A DNA stretch of 64,000 bases, taken from UBA5429 sp942493315. Lineage in GTDB: Bacteria > Bacteroidota > Bacteroidia > Bacteroidales > WCHB1-69. Shown in pieces: positions 15,325 through 25,500 of the stretch (its first letter is position 1; every line of letters starts with the position of its first letter). Made by a program: the position numbers and the translations under genes. The notes beneath the pieces are model-generated. The model did not search any database, was not told the DNA's origin, and worked only from the letters and a program-made list of their open reading frames with translations. The DNA lies in assembly GCA_942493315.1 (NCBI GenBank), contig OW818690.1, forward strand, positions 248,001 through 312,000, read 5' to 3'.

Positions 15325-18300
15325 ACAACTCGGTTACACGTGGTAAACCTCCCGTGATATCGCCTGATTTTCCAAACGAACGAGGGATTTTAACCAAAAT
15401 CTCACCTGAGTCAATCGCTTGACCATTATCTACAGATAAACGAGCACCAACGGGAACGTCAAAACTCTTGATCACATCACCCTCTTCATCAACGATTAAG
15501 ATACTTGGGTTTTTAGTTTTCAAACGACTTTCCACGATCACTTTATCATGAATATTGGTTTGTTCATCTGTTTCAATACGGAATGTTACCCCTTCTACAA
15601 TATCTTGATACTGAATAGTACCTTTTACGTCAGAGATAATCAAAGCATTGTATGGATCCCATTCAGCGATCATATCCCCTTTCACCACATCATCAGAATG
15701 TTTGAAATAAAGGTTAGCACCATAAGGAATATTAGAAGAAGAAAGAGCAATACCGGTTTTGCGGTCAATAATCTTCATTTCTGCAGATCTACCAACTACT
15801 TTAAAGTATGTTTTTCCGTTATCGTCCACTTTTTCCAAGAAACGAAGTTCATCAATACTTAAAACACCGGAGTATTTAGCAACGATTTTGCTATTAGCAG
15901 CAACGTTACCGGCAACCCCCCCAACGTGGAAAGTACGTAATGTTAACTGAGTACCCGGCTCACCGATAGACTGTGCAGCGATTACGCCGACAGCTTCACC
16001 GATTTGAACCATTTTACCGTTGGCTAAGTTTCTACCGTAACATTTTTGACAAACACCTTGTTTTGCTTCACAAGTAGGGACAGAACGAATTTCAACTTCT
16101 TCAATTGGAGTAGCTGCGATTTTTTCGCAATACTCTTCATTAAGCTCTTCACCAGCTTTAACGATAAGATTTCCGGTTTGAGGATCATAAACATCATGTA
16201 ATGTTACACGACCTAACAGACGATCTGCCAAAGTTTCCACGATCTCTTCATTTTTCTTAAGAGCACCGATAGTCATACCTCTTAAAGTACCACAATCCTC
16301 TTCAGTAATGATCACGTCATGTGAAACGTCAACCAGACGACGAGTTAAGTAACCCGCATCCGCTGTTTTCAAAGCGGTATCCGCCAAACCTTTACGAGCA
16401 CCGTGGGTAGAGATAAAGTACTCTAACACGGACAAACCTTCTTTAAAGTTGGATAAGATTGGATTTTCGATAATCTCACCACCACCTGCATTTGCTTTGG
16501 TTGGTTTTGCCATCAAACCCCGCATACCGGACAACTGACGAACCTGTTCTGCAGATCCACGGGCACCGGAGTGACGCATCATGTGCACAGGATTGAATCC
16601 TTGTCTATCTTTAGAGATTTGATCCAACAAAATATTACTTAATCTGGCATTGGTATGAGACCATACGTCAATAACCTGATTATAACGCTCTGTATTGGTG
16701 ATCCAACCCATGTTATAGTTCATGGTGATCTCATCAATCTGAGCATTAGATTCTTCAATTAATTCTGCTTTTTCGTGAGGGATAATCACATCACCTAAGT
16801 TAAATGACAAACCACCTTCAAAAGCCATACGGAAACCTAATCCCATGATATCATCAAGGAATTGTGCTGTGTAAGCATTCCCAAATTTAACCAGGATTGA
16901 TCCGATGATATCTCTTAACGATTTTTTAGTTAAAAGTTCATTAACGTATTTATATCCTTTAGGAACCACCTGATTGAATAGGATTCTACCAACAGTGGTT
17001 TCAACACGTTTCATATTTCCATCACCATTCTCATCAACTCTACATTGGATAATGGCGTTTAGATGCACTTTTTTCTCATTATAAGCGATGATCACCTCTT
17101 CAGGAGAGTAGAAAATTCTATTTTCCCCTAAAATAGGAACTTCAGGAGTGGATCTTAACTCTTTAGTAATGTAATAAAGACCCAAAACCATGTCTTGAGA
17201 AGGAACGGTAACAGGAGCACCGTTAGCAGGGTTCAAGATATTATGAGAAGCCAACATTAACATTTGAGCTTCCAAAACAGCAGCATTACCGAGTGGTACG
17301 TGAACCGCCATTTGGTCACCGTCAAAGTCGGCATTGAAAGCGGTACAACACAATGGGTGAAGTCTGATCGCTTTACCTTCCACTAATTTTGGTTGGAATG
17401 CCTGAATCCCTAGTCTGTGAAGAGTTGGAGCACGGTTTAACATAACTGGGTGTCCTTTTAAAATATTTTCAAGGATTTCCCAAACTACAGGGTCTTTTCT
17501 ATCTACAATTTTTTTAGCAGATTTTACCGTTTTCACGATTCCTCTTTCAAGGATCTTTCTGATGATAAATGGTTTGAATAATTCAGCAGCCATATCTTTT
17601 GGTAAACCACATTCATTCAAATGAAGTTCTGGTCCAACCACAATAACGGAACGGCCTGAATAGTCAACACGTTTACCCAACAAGTTTTGACGGAAACGAC
17701 CTTGTTTTCCTTTTAAACTGTCTGATAAAGATTTTAGAGCTCTGTTTGATTCTGTTTTAACCGCATTGGCTTTTTTAGAGTTGTCAAACAATGAATCCAC
17801 AGCTTCCTGTAGCATACGTTTTTCATTACGCATGATCACATCAGGAGCTTTGATTTCGATTAATCTTTTCAAACGGTTATTTCTGATGATTACACGACGA
17901 TAAAGGTCATTTAAGTCAGAAGTAGCAAAACGACCACCATCAAGTGGAACAAGAGGACGAAGTTCAGGTGGAATAACCGGAACGATCTTTACGATCATCC
18001 ATTCAGGTTTATTCACAGCTCTTTTTCTACTATCTCTGAAAGCTTCATACACTTGTAATCTCTTCAGGATATCTTGTTTCCTTTGTTGAGATGTTTCGGT
18101 ATTTGCTCTATCGCGCAGTTCATAAGATTCTTTATCTAAATCAATGGTACTAAGAAGGTCATATAAACCTTCTGCACCCATTTTCGCAATAAATTTATTA
18201 GGATCTGTATCTTCCAGCATTTTATTTTCTGGAGGAAGTTGATCTAATAATTCGAAGTATTCCTCTTCTGTTAAAAGGACTCCTCTTTTTATTTTTTCAC

Positions 18301-18748
18301 TTTCTAAAACACCAGGTTGTACGACGATAAATTTTTCGTAATAAATTACAGTGTCAATACTTTTAGATGTCAAACCCAATAAAGCGCCTATTTTATTAGG
18401 TAATGATTTGAAAAACCAAATATGTGCAACTGGAACAACCAGTTGAATATGTCCCATTCTTTCTCTACGAACTTTTCTTTCAGTAACTTCAACACCGCAA
18501 CGGTCACAAACGATTCCTTTATAACGGATTCTTTTGTATTTACCGCAGTGGCATTCCCAGTCTTTAACCGGACCGAAGATCTTTTCACAGAAAAGACCTT
18601 CACGTTCAGGTTTATAAGTTCTATAGTTAATGGTTTCAGGTTTTAAAACTTCTCCGAACGATTGCTCCAATATTGTTTCAGGTGAAGCAAGGCTGATGGT
18701 GATGTTTGAAAACTCTTTTCTTGTATTATTATCTTTTCTGAAAGCCAT
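15239..18748 (-). CDS. rpoC: RNA polymerase beta' subunit, N-terminal part (frameshifted near the end)
   Basis: 1169 residues of the catalytic beta' subunit. Visible landmarks are the N-terminal zinc ribbon (CHCGKYKRIRYKGIVCDRCG), the Mg-binding active-site loop NADFDGDQMAVH, the second zinc site (CEAKQGVCQKCYG) and the trigger-loop region (MRHSGARGSAEQVRQLSGMR). The frame ends prematurely in VVTFEKEIEKR at 15239. Homology resumes one base out of phase in the overlapping frame (KKLKRGNR). An extra base in or near GAAAAAGAAATTGAAAAG, around 15255-15265, explains this. The gene is 22 bp downstream of rpoB. Because RpoC is essential, a sequencing or assembly error is the simplest cause. Confidence 0.93.
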   Translation of the reverse strand: MAFRKDNNTRKEFSNITISLASPETILEQSFGEVLKPETINYRTYKPEREGLFCEKIFGPVKDWECHCGKYKRIRYKGIVCDRCGVEVTERKVRRERMGHIQLVVPVAHIWFFKSLPNKIGALLGLTSKSIDTVIYYEKFIVVQPGVLESEKIKRGVLLTEEEYFELLDQLPPENKMLEDTDPNKFIAKMGAEGLYDLLSTIDLDKESYELRDRANTETSQQRKQDILKRLQVYEAFRDSRKRAVNKPEWMIVKIVPVIPPELRPLVPLDGGRFATSDLNDLYRRVIIRNNRLKRLIEIKAPDVIMRNEKRMLQEAVDSLFDNSKKANAVKTESNRALKSLSDSLKGKQGRFRQNLLGKRVDYSGRSVIVVGPELHLNECGLPKDMAAELFKPFIIRKILERGIVKTVKSAKKIVDRKDPVVWEILENILKGHPVMLNRAPTLHRLGIQAFQPKLVEGKAIRLHPLCCTAFNADFDGDQMAVHVPLGNAAVLEAQMLMLASHNILNPANGAPVTVPSQDMVLGLYYITKELRSTPEVPILGENRIFYSPEEVIIAYNEKKVHLNAIIQCRVDENGDGNMKRVETTVGRILFNQVVPKGYKYVNELLTKKSLRDIIGSILVKFGNAYTAQFLDDIMGLGFRMAFEGGLSFNLGDVIIPHEKAELIEESNAQIDEITMNYNMGWITNTERYNQVIDVWSHTNARLSNILLDQISKDRQGFNPVHMMRHSGARGSAEQVRQLSGMRGLMAKPTKANAGGGEIIENPILSNFKEGLSVLEYFISTHGARKGLADTALKTADAGYLTRRLVDVSHDVIITEEDCGTLRGMTIGALKKNEEIVETLADRLLGRVTLHDVYDPQTGNLIVKAGEELNEEYCEKIAATPIEEVEIRSVPTCEAKQGVCQKCYGRNLANGKMVQIGEAVGVIAAQSIGEPGTQLTLRTFHVGGVAGNVAANSKIVAKYSGVLSIDELRFLEKVDDNGKTYFKVVGRSAEMKIIDRKTGIALSSSNIPYGANLYFKHSDDVVKGDMIAEWDPYNALIISDVKGTIQYQDIVEGVTFRIETDEQTNIHDKVIVESRLKTKNPSILIVDEEGDVIKSFDVPVGARLSVDNGQAIDSGEILVKIPRSFGKSGDITGGLPRVTELFEARNPSDPAIVSEIDGVVTFEKEIEKR

Positions 18749-18770
18749 GATCTAATTTTAATTTTAATGA

Positions 18771-21700
18771 TTAATCAAATTTGACATCTAATGCAAGTCC
18801 ACGAAGTTCGTTTACCAATACATTAAATGACTCAGGAAGTCTAGGAATAGGCATATTTTCGCCTTTAACTATTGCTTCGTAGGCTTTCGCTCTACCAATT
18901 ACGTCGTCAGATTTAATGGTTAAGATCTCTTGAAGAATATTAGCAGCACCAAATGCTTCGATAGCCCATACCTCCATCTCTCCAAAACGTTGTCCCCCGA
19001 ATTGAGCTTTACCTCCTAAGGGTTGTTGAGTGATTAAAGAGTATGGTCCAATTGAACGGGCATGCATTTTATCATCAACCATGTGGTGAAGTTTAATCAT
19101 ATAGATGTAACCAACTGTAACTTTTTGATGGAATTTTTCTCCGGTTCCACCATCGTACAATTGCGTATTTCCATTGATTGGCAAACCAGCTTTGTCCATT
19201 AACTCATTGATCTCATCGATTGTAGCACCATCAAAAATTGGGGTAGCAAAATGGAGACCTAACTCTTTACCTGCCCAACCTAAAACAGTTTCATAGATCT
19301 GTCCTAAGTTCATACGAGAAGGTACACCAAGTGGGTTAAGAACGATATCAACAGGACGTCCATCTTCAAGGAAAGGCATATCTTCTTCGCGAACAACGCG
19401 AGCAACGATACCTTTATTTCCGTGGCGACCTGCCATTTTATCCCCCACTTTAAGTTTACGTTTAGAAGCAACATACACTTTAGCCATTTGAACAATACCG
19501 TTAGGTAGTTCACTACCAATAGTAGCATCAAACTTTTCACGTGTTAACTTAGCCACTAAATCTCTCTCTTTTATCAAATAGTTTCTGATCACTTCTGAAA
19601 CTAAAACATTGATTTTAGCATCATTAGTCCATCTGGAAACATTGACAGTTGAGTAATTAATACCTGCTAACATTTTTTGAGAAAACTTAGCTCCCTTTTG
19701 AATGACAACATTTTTAGCATTGTCCATCACATTATGAGAGATTTTTCCGTCTAACAGTTTATACAATTTATTAACAATAGAATCTTTTAATTCTGCAATT
19801 TTTTTATTATAAACTGCTTCAATTTCAGCTACGATATCTTTTTCTTTAGAGCGTGCTTTTCTATCCTTCATTAATCTGGATAAAGATTTAGCACCAATAA
19901 CGATACCTTTCATTGAAGGAGGTGCTTTAAGAGAAGCATCTTTCACATCGCCGGCTTTATCTCCAAAGATTGCTCTTAGAAGTTTTTCTTCAGGAGTTGG
20001 ATAAGATTCCCCTTTTGGAGTAATTTTACCGATCAAAATATCTCCTTCATTTACTTCGGCACCAATTCTGATCAAACCATCTTCAGCCAAGTCTTTAGTT
20101 GCTTCGCTGGAAACATTTGGAATATCATTGGTTAGCTCTTCGATTCCACGTTTAGTATCACGAACTTCCAAAGTAAACTCTTCAATATGAATAGAGGTAA
20201 AAATATCTTCTTTAACAACACGTTCTGAGATAACGATAGCATCCTCAAAATTGTACCCTTTCCAAGGCATGAATGCAACCATCATATTTCTTCCTAATGC
20301 TAATTCTCCATCTTTTGTAGCATATCCTTCAGTAAGAACATCCCCTTTTTTTACAAGTTGACCTTTAGAAACTATCGGTTTAATATTGATACAAGAGTTT
20401 TGGTTTGTTCTTTTGAATTTTTGCAATTCATAAGTTACCACATGGGAGTCAAAACTTACCAACTTTTCTAATTCAGAAAAATCATAGTTGACAATAATTT
20501 TTTGAGCGTCCACATATTCAACAACACCGTCACCTTCTGATAACACTAAAGCTCTAGAATCAACAGCAACTTGTTTTTCCAATCCTGTCCCAACAATTGG
20601 TCTTTCAGGCAATAAAAGTGGCACCGCCTGACGCATCATGTTAGATCCCATCAAAGCACGGTTAGCATCGTCATTTTCCAAGAAAGGGATCAAAGAAGCT
20701 GCGATAGAAGCAATTTGATTAGGAGCAATATCAATCAAATCAATTTGTTCTTTATGAACAATAGGATAATCTGCAAGTTGTCTGGCTTTTACTTTCTCTG
20801 ATAACTTACCATTTTCATCCATTTCAGATTTTGCCTGAGCAATGATTTTATTTTCTTCTTCTTCAGCGCTTAAATAGATTGGTTTTTCGTCGAATTTAAC
20901 AATCCCATCAATCACTTTTCTATAAGGAGTTTCGATAAAACCTAATTTATTAATTTTAGCAAAAACACAAAGGGAAGAGATCAATCCGATATTTGGACCT
21001 TCAGGAGTTTCAATAGTACATAAACGGCCATAGTGAGTATAGTGAACGTCACGAACCTCGAAACCTGCACGTTCTCTAGATAAACCGCCTGGTCCTAATG
21101 CAGAAATTCTTCTTTTATGGGTAATTTCCGAAAGTGGATTGGTTTGATCCATAAATTGGGACAACTGATTGGTTCCAAAAAATGAATTGATAACAGAGGA
21201 TAATGTTTTAGCATTGATCAAATCAGCAGGAGCGAACACTTCATTATCGCGAACGTTCATTTTTTCGCGAATGGTTCGAGCCATACGGGAAAGACCAACT
21301 GCGAACTGGTTAAACAGTTGTTCCCCAACGGTTCTAACACGTCTGTTACTTAAGTGGTCAATATCATCCACTTCAGTTTTAGAATTAATCAATTCCACTA
21401 AATATTTGATAATGGAGATGATATCCTCTTTGGTTAGAATTCCGGTTTCAATCGGAATAGTTAGGTTTAATTTTTTATTAATACGATATCGACCCACTTC
21501 TCCAAGATCGTATCTTTTATCGGAGAAGAAAAGTTTTTCGAGAGCCGAACGGGCAGCTTCTTCATCTGGTGCTGCTGTATTTCTTAATTGTAAGTAGATA
21601 TATTCTATCGCTTGTTTTTCAGAGTTAGCGGGGTCCTTTTGCAAGGTATTAAAGATAACGGAATAGTCAGTCATTGCTTCTTCTCTATGGAAAAGAACCG

Positions 21701-22565
21701 ATTTGATATTCGCATCAATAATTTTATTGATATGATTTTCTTCGAAAATTGTTTCACGATCAATAATCAACTCAGTACGTTCGATATTGAAAACTTCACC
21801 GGTTTCACCGTCTACGAAATCTTCATTTCTAACTTTCACAACGCGTGCAGCAAATTTTCTGCCTAAATTTTTCTTTAGATTTGCTTTTGTTACTTTCACT
21901 TCTTCAGCGATATTAAAAATATCGAGAATATCTTTATCTGTTTCGTAACCGATAGCACGTAATAATGTTGTTACAGGTAATTTCTTTTTTCTATCAATAT
22001 ACGCATACATCACGTTATTGATATCTGTTGTAAATTCCATCCATGACCCTTTGAATGGAATAATTCTAGCTGAATAGAGTTGAGACCCGTTATTATGGAA
22101 AGATGACCCGAAGAAAACGCCGGGAGATCTATGTAATTGGGAAACAACAACTCTTTCTGCGCCGTTTACGATAAATGTACCTCTGGGAGTCATATAAGGA
22201 ATCATCCCGAGATATACGTCCTGTATAACGGTTTCAAAATCTTCATGGTCGGTATCATTACAAGAAAGTTTCATTTTTGCTTTCAGAGGAACACTATATG
22301 TTAAGCCTCTTTCAAGACATTCATCCATAGAGTATCTAGGACCATCTATATAATAGTCTAAGAATTCTAGAACAAAACTATTTCTTGCATCTGATATTGG
22401 AAAGTTTTCAGCGAAAACTCTATAAAGACCTTCCTGGTGTCTTCGTTCCGAGTCTGTATCTATTTGAAAGAAATCTTGGAACGATTTTAATTGTATATCC
22501 AAAAAATCCGGATATTCCACTGGGCGTGTGGATGCAAAACTAAATCTTTGATTGAATGTAGCCAA
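18771..22565 (-). CDS. rpoB: RNA polymerase beta subunit
   Basis: 1264 aa, the size expected for Bacteroidetes. Forms the core enzyme with beta', alpha and omega. The rifampicin-pocket region is intact (FFGTNQLSQFMDQTNPLSEI, HKRRISALGPGGL). So is the conserved C-terminal block GDKMAGRHGNKGIVARV and the late block GGKAQFGGQRFGEMEVWAIE. Residues at the usual resistance positions (Q, D, H, R) look wild type by eye. It lies between rplL and rpoC on the minus strand. The 153-bp gap to rplL contains a strong hairpin that may tune polymerase versus ribosomal protein expression. Confidence 0.98.
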   Translation of the reverse strand: MATFNQRFSFASTRPVEYPDFLDIQLKSFQDFFQIDTDSERRHQEGLYRVFAENFPISDARNSFVLEFLDYYIDGPRYSMDECLERGLTYSVPLKAKMKLSCNDTDHEDFETVIQDVYLGMIPYMTPRGTFIVNGAERVVVSQLHRSPGVFFGSSFHNNGSQLYSARIIPFKGSWMEFTTDINNVMYAYIDRKKKLPVTTLLRAIGYETDKDILDIFNIAEEVKVTKANLKKNLGRKFAARVVKVRNEDFVDGETGEVFNIERTELIIDRETIFEENHINKIIDANIKSVLFHREEAMTDYSVIFNTLQKDPANSEKQAIEYIYLQLRNTAAPDEEAARSALEKLFFSDKRYDLGEVGRYRINKKLNLTIPIETGILTKEDIISIIKYLVELINSKTEVDDIDHLSNRRVRTVGEQLFNQFAVGLSRMARTIREKMNVRDNEVFAPADLINAKTLSSVINSFFGTNQLSQFMDQTNPLSEITHKRRISALGPGGLSRERAGFEVRDVHYTHYGRLCTIETPEGPNIGLISSLCVFAKINKLGFIETPYRKVIDGIVKFDEKPIYLSAEEEENKIIAQAKSEMDENGKLSEKVKARQLADYPIVHKEQIDLIDIAPNQIASIAASLIPFLENDDANRALMGSNMMRQAVPLLLPERPIVGTGLEKQVAVDSRALVLSEGDGVVEYVDAQKIIVNYDFSELEKLVSFDSHVVTYELQKFKRTNQNSCINIKPIVSKGQLVKKGDVLTEGYATKDGELALGRNMMVAFMPWKGYNFEDAIVISERVVKEDIFTSIHIEEFTLEVRDTKRGIEELTNDIPNVSSEATKDLAEDGLIRIGAEVNEGDILIGKITPKGESYPTPEEKLLRAIFGDKAGDVKDASLKAPPSMKGIVIGAKSLSRLMKDRKARSKEKDIVAEIEAVYNKKIAELKDSIVNKLYKLLDGKISHNVMDNAKNVVIQKGAKFSQKMLAGINYSTVNVSRWTNDAKINVLVSEVIRNYLIKERDLVAKLTREKFDATIGSELPNGIVQMAKVYVASKRKLKVGDKMAGRHGNKGIVARVVREEDMPFLEDGRPVDIVLNPLGVPSRMNLGQIYETVLGWAGKELGLHFATPIFDGATIDEINELMDKAGLPINGNTQLYDGGTGEKFHQKVTVGYIYMIKLHHMVDDKMHARSIGPYSLITQQPLGGKAQFGGQRFGEMEVWAIEAFGAANILQEILTIKSDDVIGRAKAYEAIVKGENMPIPRLPESFNVLVNELRGLALDVKFD

Positions 22566-22658
22566 GGTGAATTGATTTTATAGGTTATTTTTTTGGGAAA
22601 ACACGAGAATGTGGAAGATTGGGAGCACAGATACATGTAATCTGTATATACAACAATA

Positions 22659-22695
22659 AGTACAAGACTTCCACCCGTAAGTGGAAGTTTGTACT
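22659..22695 (-). promoter_or_regulatory. strong hairpin in the rplL-rpoB gap (processing or attenuation site)
   Basis: AGTACAA-G-ACTTCCAC pairs with GTGGAAGT-TTGTACT around a CCGTAA loop: about 15 bp with a single bulged base. No T-run follows, so it is more like an RNase processing site or a partial attenuator than a full terminator. Confidence 0.6.
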
Positions 22696-22718
22696 AATGA
22701 GGTTTTGTTAGGTAGAAA

Positions 22719-23093
22719 CTATTTTACTTCTACTTCAGCACCAGCTTCTTCTAAAGTTTTTTTCAAGCCTTCAGCTTCGTCTTTAGAAACAGCTTCTTTT
22801 AAAGGTTTTGGAGCTGCGTCAACTAATTCTTTAGCTTCTTTTAATCCTAAGCTTGTTAATTCTTTTACTAACTTAACAACTGCCAATTTGTTTGGACCTG
22901 CAGCTTTCAAAATTACATCAAATTCTGTTTTTTCTTCCACTTCAGCTGCTGCTGCTACTGGACCTGCTGCTACTGCTACTGCTGCTGCTGCTGGTTCAAT
23001 ACCATACTCGTCTTTTAAAATTTTAGCTAATTCATTAACTTCTTTAACAGTTAAATTAACTAATTGTTCTGCAAATGCTTTCAAATCTGCCAT
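22719..23093 (-). CDS. rplL: 50S ribosomal protein L7/L12
   Basis: 124 aa. N-terminal dimerisation domain (ADLKAFAEQLVNLTVKEVNE), Ala/Val-rich flexible hinge at ~35-50, and C-terminal factor-binding domain (EFDVILKAAGPNKLAVVKLV, GLKEAKELVDAAPKPLKE). It forms the ribosomal stalk with L10 and recruits translation GTPases. It lies 58 bp downstream of rplJ in the usual L10-L12-beta order. Confidence 0.97.
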   Translation of the reverse strand: MADLKAFAEQLVNLTVKEVNELAKILKDEYGIEPAAAAVAVAAGPVAAAAEVEEKTEFDVILKAAGPNKLAVVKLVKELTSLGLKEAKELVDAAPKPLKEAVSKDEAEGLKKTLEEAGAEVEVK

Positions 23094-23151
23094 AATTCTA
23101 TTTTTTTAAAATGTTATTTACTTAATTACTTGTTTTTGTTTTTGATTTTTG

Positions 23152-23667
23152 TTATCTTTCAGATAATGTTTTAACAACACCTGCAATAGTTGTTCCGCCT
23201 GATTGTAGAGCGGAGATAACGTTTCTTGCTGGAGATTGTAATAAACTGATAATACCACCAATAAGTTCTTCTCTTGACTTAATGTTGCATAAATTATCTA
23301 ACTGATCATCACCAAAATAGGTTGCTTCTTCAATAAATGCTGCTTTGATTAAAGGTTTTTTGTTTTTAATTCTAAACTCTTTAATTAACTTTGCAGGTGC
23401 ATTACCTGTATTAGTAAGCATAATAGAGGAAACTCCTGTTAATGCTGGATAGATTTCAGAATAATCAATTGAAGATTGTTCCATAGCTCTTTTTAAAAGG
23501 GTATTTTTAACCACTTTTAATTTGATATCTCTTCTGAAACATTGTCTTCTTAATTGATTAACAGTTTCTACTGTAAATCCGGAAATATCGGTTACATACA
23601 CATGTTGATAATCAGCTAAATCTTTTACGATTTTATCTATGATAACACTTTTTTGTTCTTGTTTCAT
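23152..23667 (-). CDS. rplJ: 50S ribosomal protein L10
   Basis: 171 aa. The N-terminal L10 fold is recognisable (KDLADYQHVYVTDISGFTVE, then QLRRQCFRRDIKLKVVKNTL), and the C-terminal helix would carry L7/L12 dimers. Anchors the stalk to 23S rRNA. The gap to rplA is only 21 bp, so there is no room for a long L10 leader directly in front of the gene; any autoregulatory site would have to overlap rplA or lie elsewhere. Confidence 0.96.
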   Translation of the reverse strand: MKQEQKSVIIDKIVKDLADYQHVYVTDISGFTVETVNQLRRQCFRRDIKLKVVKNTLLKRAMEQSSIDYSEIYPALTGVSSIMLTNTGNAPAKLIKEFRIKNKKPLIKAAFIEEATYFGDDQLDNLCNIKSREELIGGIISLLQSPARNVISALQSGGTTIAGVVKTLSER

Positions 23668-23688
23668 AATTTCGTGACTTTTTAAAGA

Positions 23689-24384
23689 TTAAACTGAAAC
23701 TGATTTTACATCAACTTGAATACCCGGGCTCATTGTACTGGATAAATAGATACTTTTGATATAGGTACCTTTTGCTGCAGTAGGTTTAAGTTTGATAATG
23801 GTTGACACCATCTCTTTTGTATTTTCAATGAGTTTTTCAGGAGCAAAGTTTACTTTACCGATACCGGAATGAATGATACCGTATTTATCAACTTTGAAAT
23901 CGATTTTACCGGCTTTCACATCAGCAACTGCTTTTCCAACTTCCATAGTTACGGTTCCTGCTTTTGGGTTAGGCATTAAACCGCGAGGTCCTAATATTTT
24001 ACCTAAAGCACCGATTTTTGGCATAACGCTTGGCATGGTGATTATTACGTCTATGTCGGTCCAACCTTTTTTGATTTTATCTACATATTCGTCTAATCCT
24101 ACATGATCAGCGCCTGCTGCTCTTGCTTCATCTTCCTTGTCAGGAGTACAAAGAACAAGTACTCTAACAACTTTTCCTGTTCCATTTGGTAAAGTTACAA
24201 TACCTCTAACCATTTGATTTGCTTTTCTAGGATCTACGCCCAAACGAACGTCGATATCAAAAGATGCATCAAATTTTGTATAGGTAATATCTTTAACAAC
24301 TTGTACAGCTTCTGTCAAAGAATACACTTTGTTCTTATCAAATTTAGCAAAAGCCTCTTTGCGTTTTTTTGATATTTTTGCCAT
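23689..24384 (-). CDS. rplA: 50S ribosomal protein L1
   Basis: 231 aa, normal length. Conserved L1 sequences are FDASFDIDVRLGVDPRKANQ, VRGIVTLPNGTGKVVRVLV, the PKIGALGKILGPRGLMPNPK block and the GKVNFAPEKLIEN strand. It binds 23S rRNA at the L1 stalk and may repress the L11-L1 mRNA as in other bacteria. Lies 26 bp after rplK. Confidence 0.98.
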   Translation of the reverse strand: MAKISKKRKEAFAKFDKNKVYSLTEAVQVVKDITYTKFDASFDIDVRLGVDPRKANQMVRGIVTLPNGTGKVVRVLVLCTPDKEDEARAAGADHVGLDEYVDKIKKGWTDIDVIITMPSVMPKIGALGKILGPRGLMPNPKAGTVTMEVGKAVADVKAGKIDFKVDKYGIIHSGIGKVNFAPEKLIENTKEMVSTIIKLKPTAAKGTYIKSIYLSSTMSPGIQVDVKSVSV

Positions 24385-24410
24385 GTTGATTTGTTATTAC
24401 TTAATGATTA

Positions 24411-24857
24411 CTAGTTTTCAAAAGGATTAGTTCCACCATTAACAGTAAATCCCATACTTCTTGCAGTACCCGCTACCATGCTCATTGCTGGTTCGATTGT
24501 AAAACAATTTAAGTCTGACATTTTAATTTCAGCAATCGTTCTAACCTGATCCCAGGTTACATTGGCTACTTTATTTCTGTTTGGCTCTTTAGATCCTTTT
24601 GGAGTTTTTGCTGCTTCCATCAACTGAATAGGAACAGGTGGGGTTTTAGTGATAAAATCGAATGATTTATCTTTGTAAACAGTGATCACAACAGGAACGA
24701 TTTTTCCTGCCATCTCTTGTGTACGAGCATTGAACTGTTTACAGAATTCCATAATATTCACACCTTTAGAACCTAATGCTGGTCCTACGGGTGGAGATGG
24801 ATTTGCGGCGCCCCCTTTAATTTGCAACTTAATAAGTGCAGATACTTCTTTTGCCAT
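24411..24857 (-). CDS. rplK: 50S ribosomal protein L11
   Basis: 148 aa. The N-terminal domain has the Pro-rich thiostrepton-region motif GGAANPSPPVGPALGSKGVN, and the C-terminal rRNA-binding domain ends ...RSMGFTVNGG. It forms the GTPase-associated centre of the 50S subunit. Follows nusG after 42 bp. Confidence 0.98.
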   Translation of the reverse strand: MAKEVSALIKLQIKGGAANPSPPVGPALGSKGVNIMEFCKQFNARTQEMAGKIVPVVITVYKDKSFDFITKTPPVPIQLMEAAKTPKGSKEPNRNKVANVTWDQVRTIAEIKMSDLNCFTIEPAMSMVAGTARSMGFTVNGGTNPFEN

Positions 24858-24899
24858 TTTTTTAATTTTTACTGTTTGTAACTAACATTTGCGTTGATA

Positions 24900-25454
24900 C
24901 TACAATTTTTCAACCTGTAAATACCCTAATTCCAAAGGGGTTTTACGTCCGAAAATTTTCACCATAACTTTCAGTTTCTTTTTCTCGGCATTAATTTCTT
25001 CAATAATACCGGTAAAAGTGTTGAACGGTCCATCTGTAACTTTAACTTCTTCACCTACGATAAATGGAATATCCATCTCTGCATCTTGCTCGATCATCTG
25101 GTCAACCTTGCCTAACATCCTCGTCACTTCCTCTGGTCGTAATGCAACCGGCGGATCAGTTTTGCGTTTACATCCTACAAAGCCTAAGACTCCCGGAACG
25201 TTTAACAAAATGTGAGCCACCTCGCCCGTCATGTTCGCTTCAATCAATACGTACCCCGGAAACAGAGTCTTTTCCTTAAAAATCTTCTTACCATTTCTGA
25301 TCTGAAGTACCTTTTCAATGGGAATTAGTATGCGCATCACCATGTCCTTCAACTGAGCAGTTCCATCAACTTCTGATTCAATTGCATGCTTCACTTTCTT
25401 CTCAGTGCCGGTCACAGCACGGATGACATACCACTTTTTTTCGATTGTAGCCAT
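24900..25454 (-). CDS. nusG: transcription termination/antitermination protein NusG
   Basis: 184 aa from the ATG at 25454 (MATIEKKWYVIRAVTG). An upstream in-frame ATG at 25487 would add 11 hydrophobic residues and crowd secE, so it is not used. The NGN domain (KKWYVIRAVTGTEKKVKHAI, LFPGYVLIEA) is followed by a KOW motif (VKVTDGPFNTFTGIIEEIN). Binds beta' and links RNA polymerase to Rho or the ribosome. Directly downstream of secE. Confidence 0.96.
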   Translation of the reverse strand: MATIEKKWYVIRAVTGTEKKVKHAIESEVDGTAQLKDMVMRILIPIEKVLQIRNGKKIFKEKTLFPGYVLIEANMTGEVAHILLNVPGVLGFVGCKRKTDPPVALRPEEVTRMLGKVDQMIEQDAEMDIPFIVGEEVKVTDGPFNTFTGIIEEINAEKKKLKVMVKIFGRKTPLELGYLQVEKL

Positions 25455-25500
25455 AGTCAAAATTATTGATAGTTGGAATACCAACAAAATAATTGATTAA

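Noticed and set aside
23668..23688. L10 leader autoregulatory RNA in front of rplJ
   Set aside because: Only 21 bp separate rplA and rplJ, and I see no conserved kink-turn structure there.
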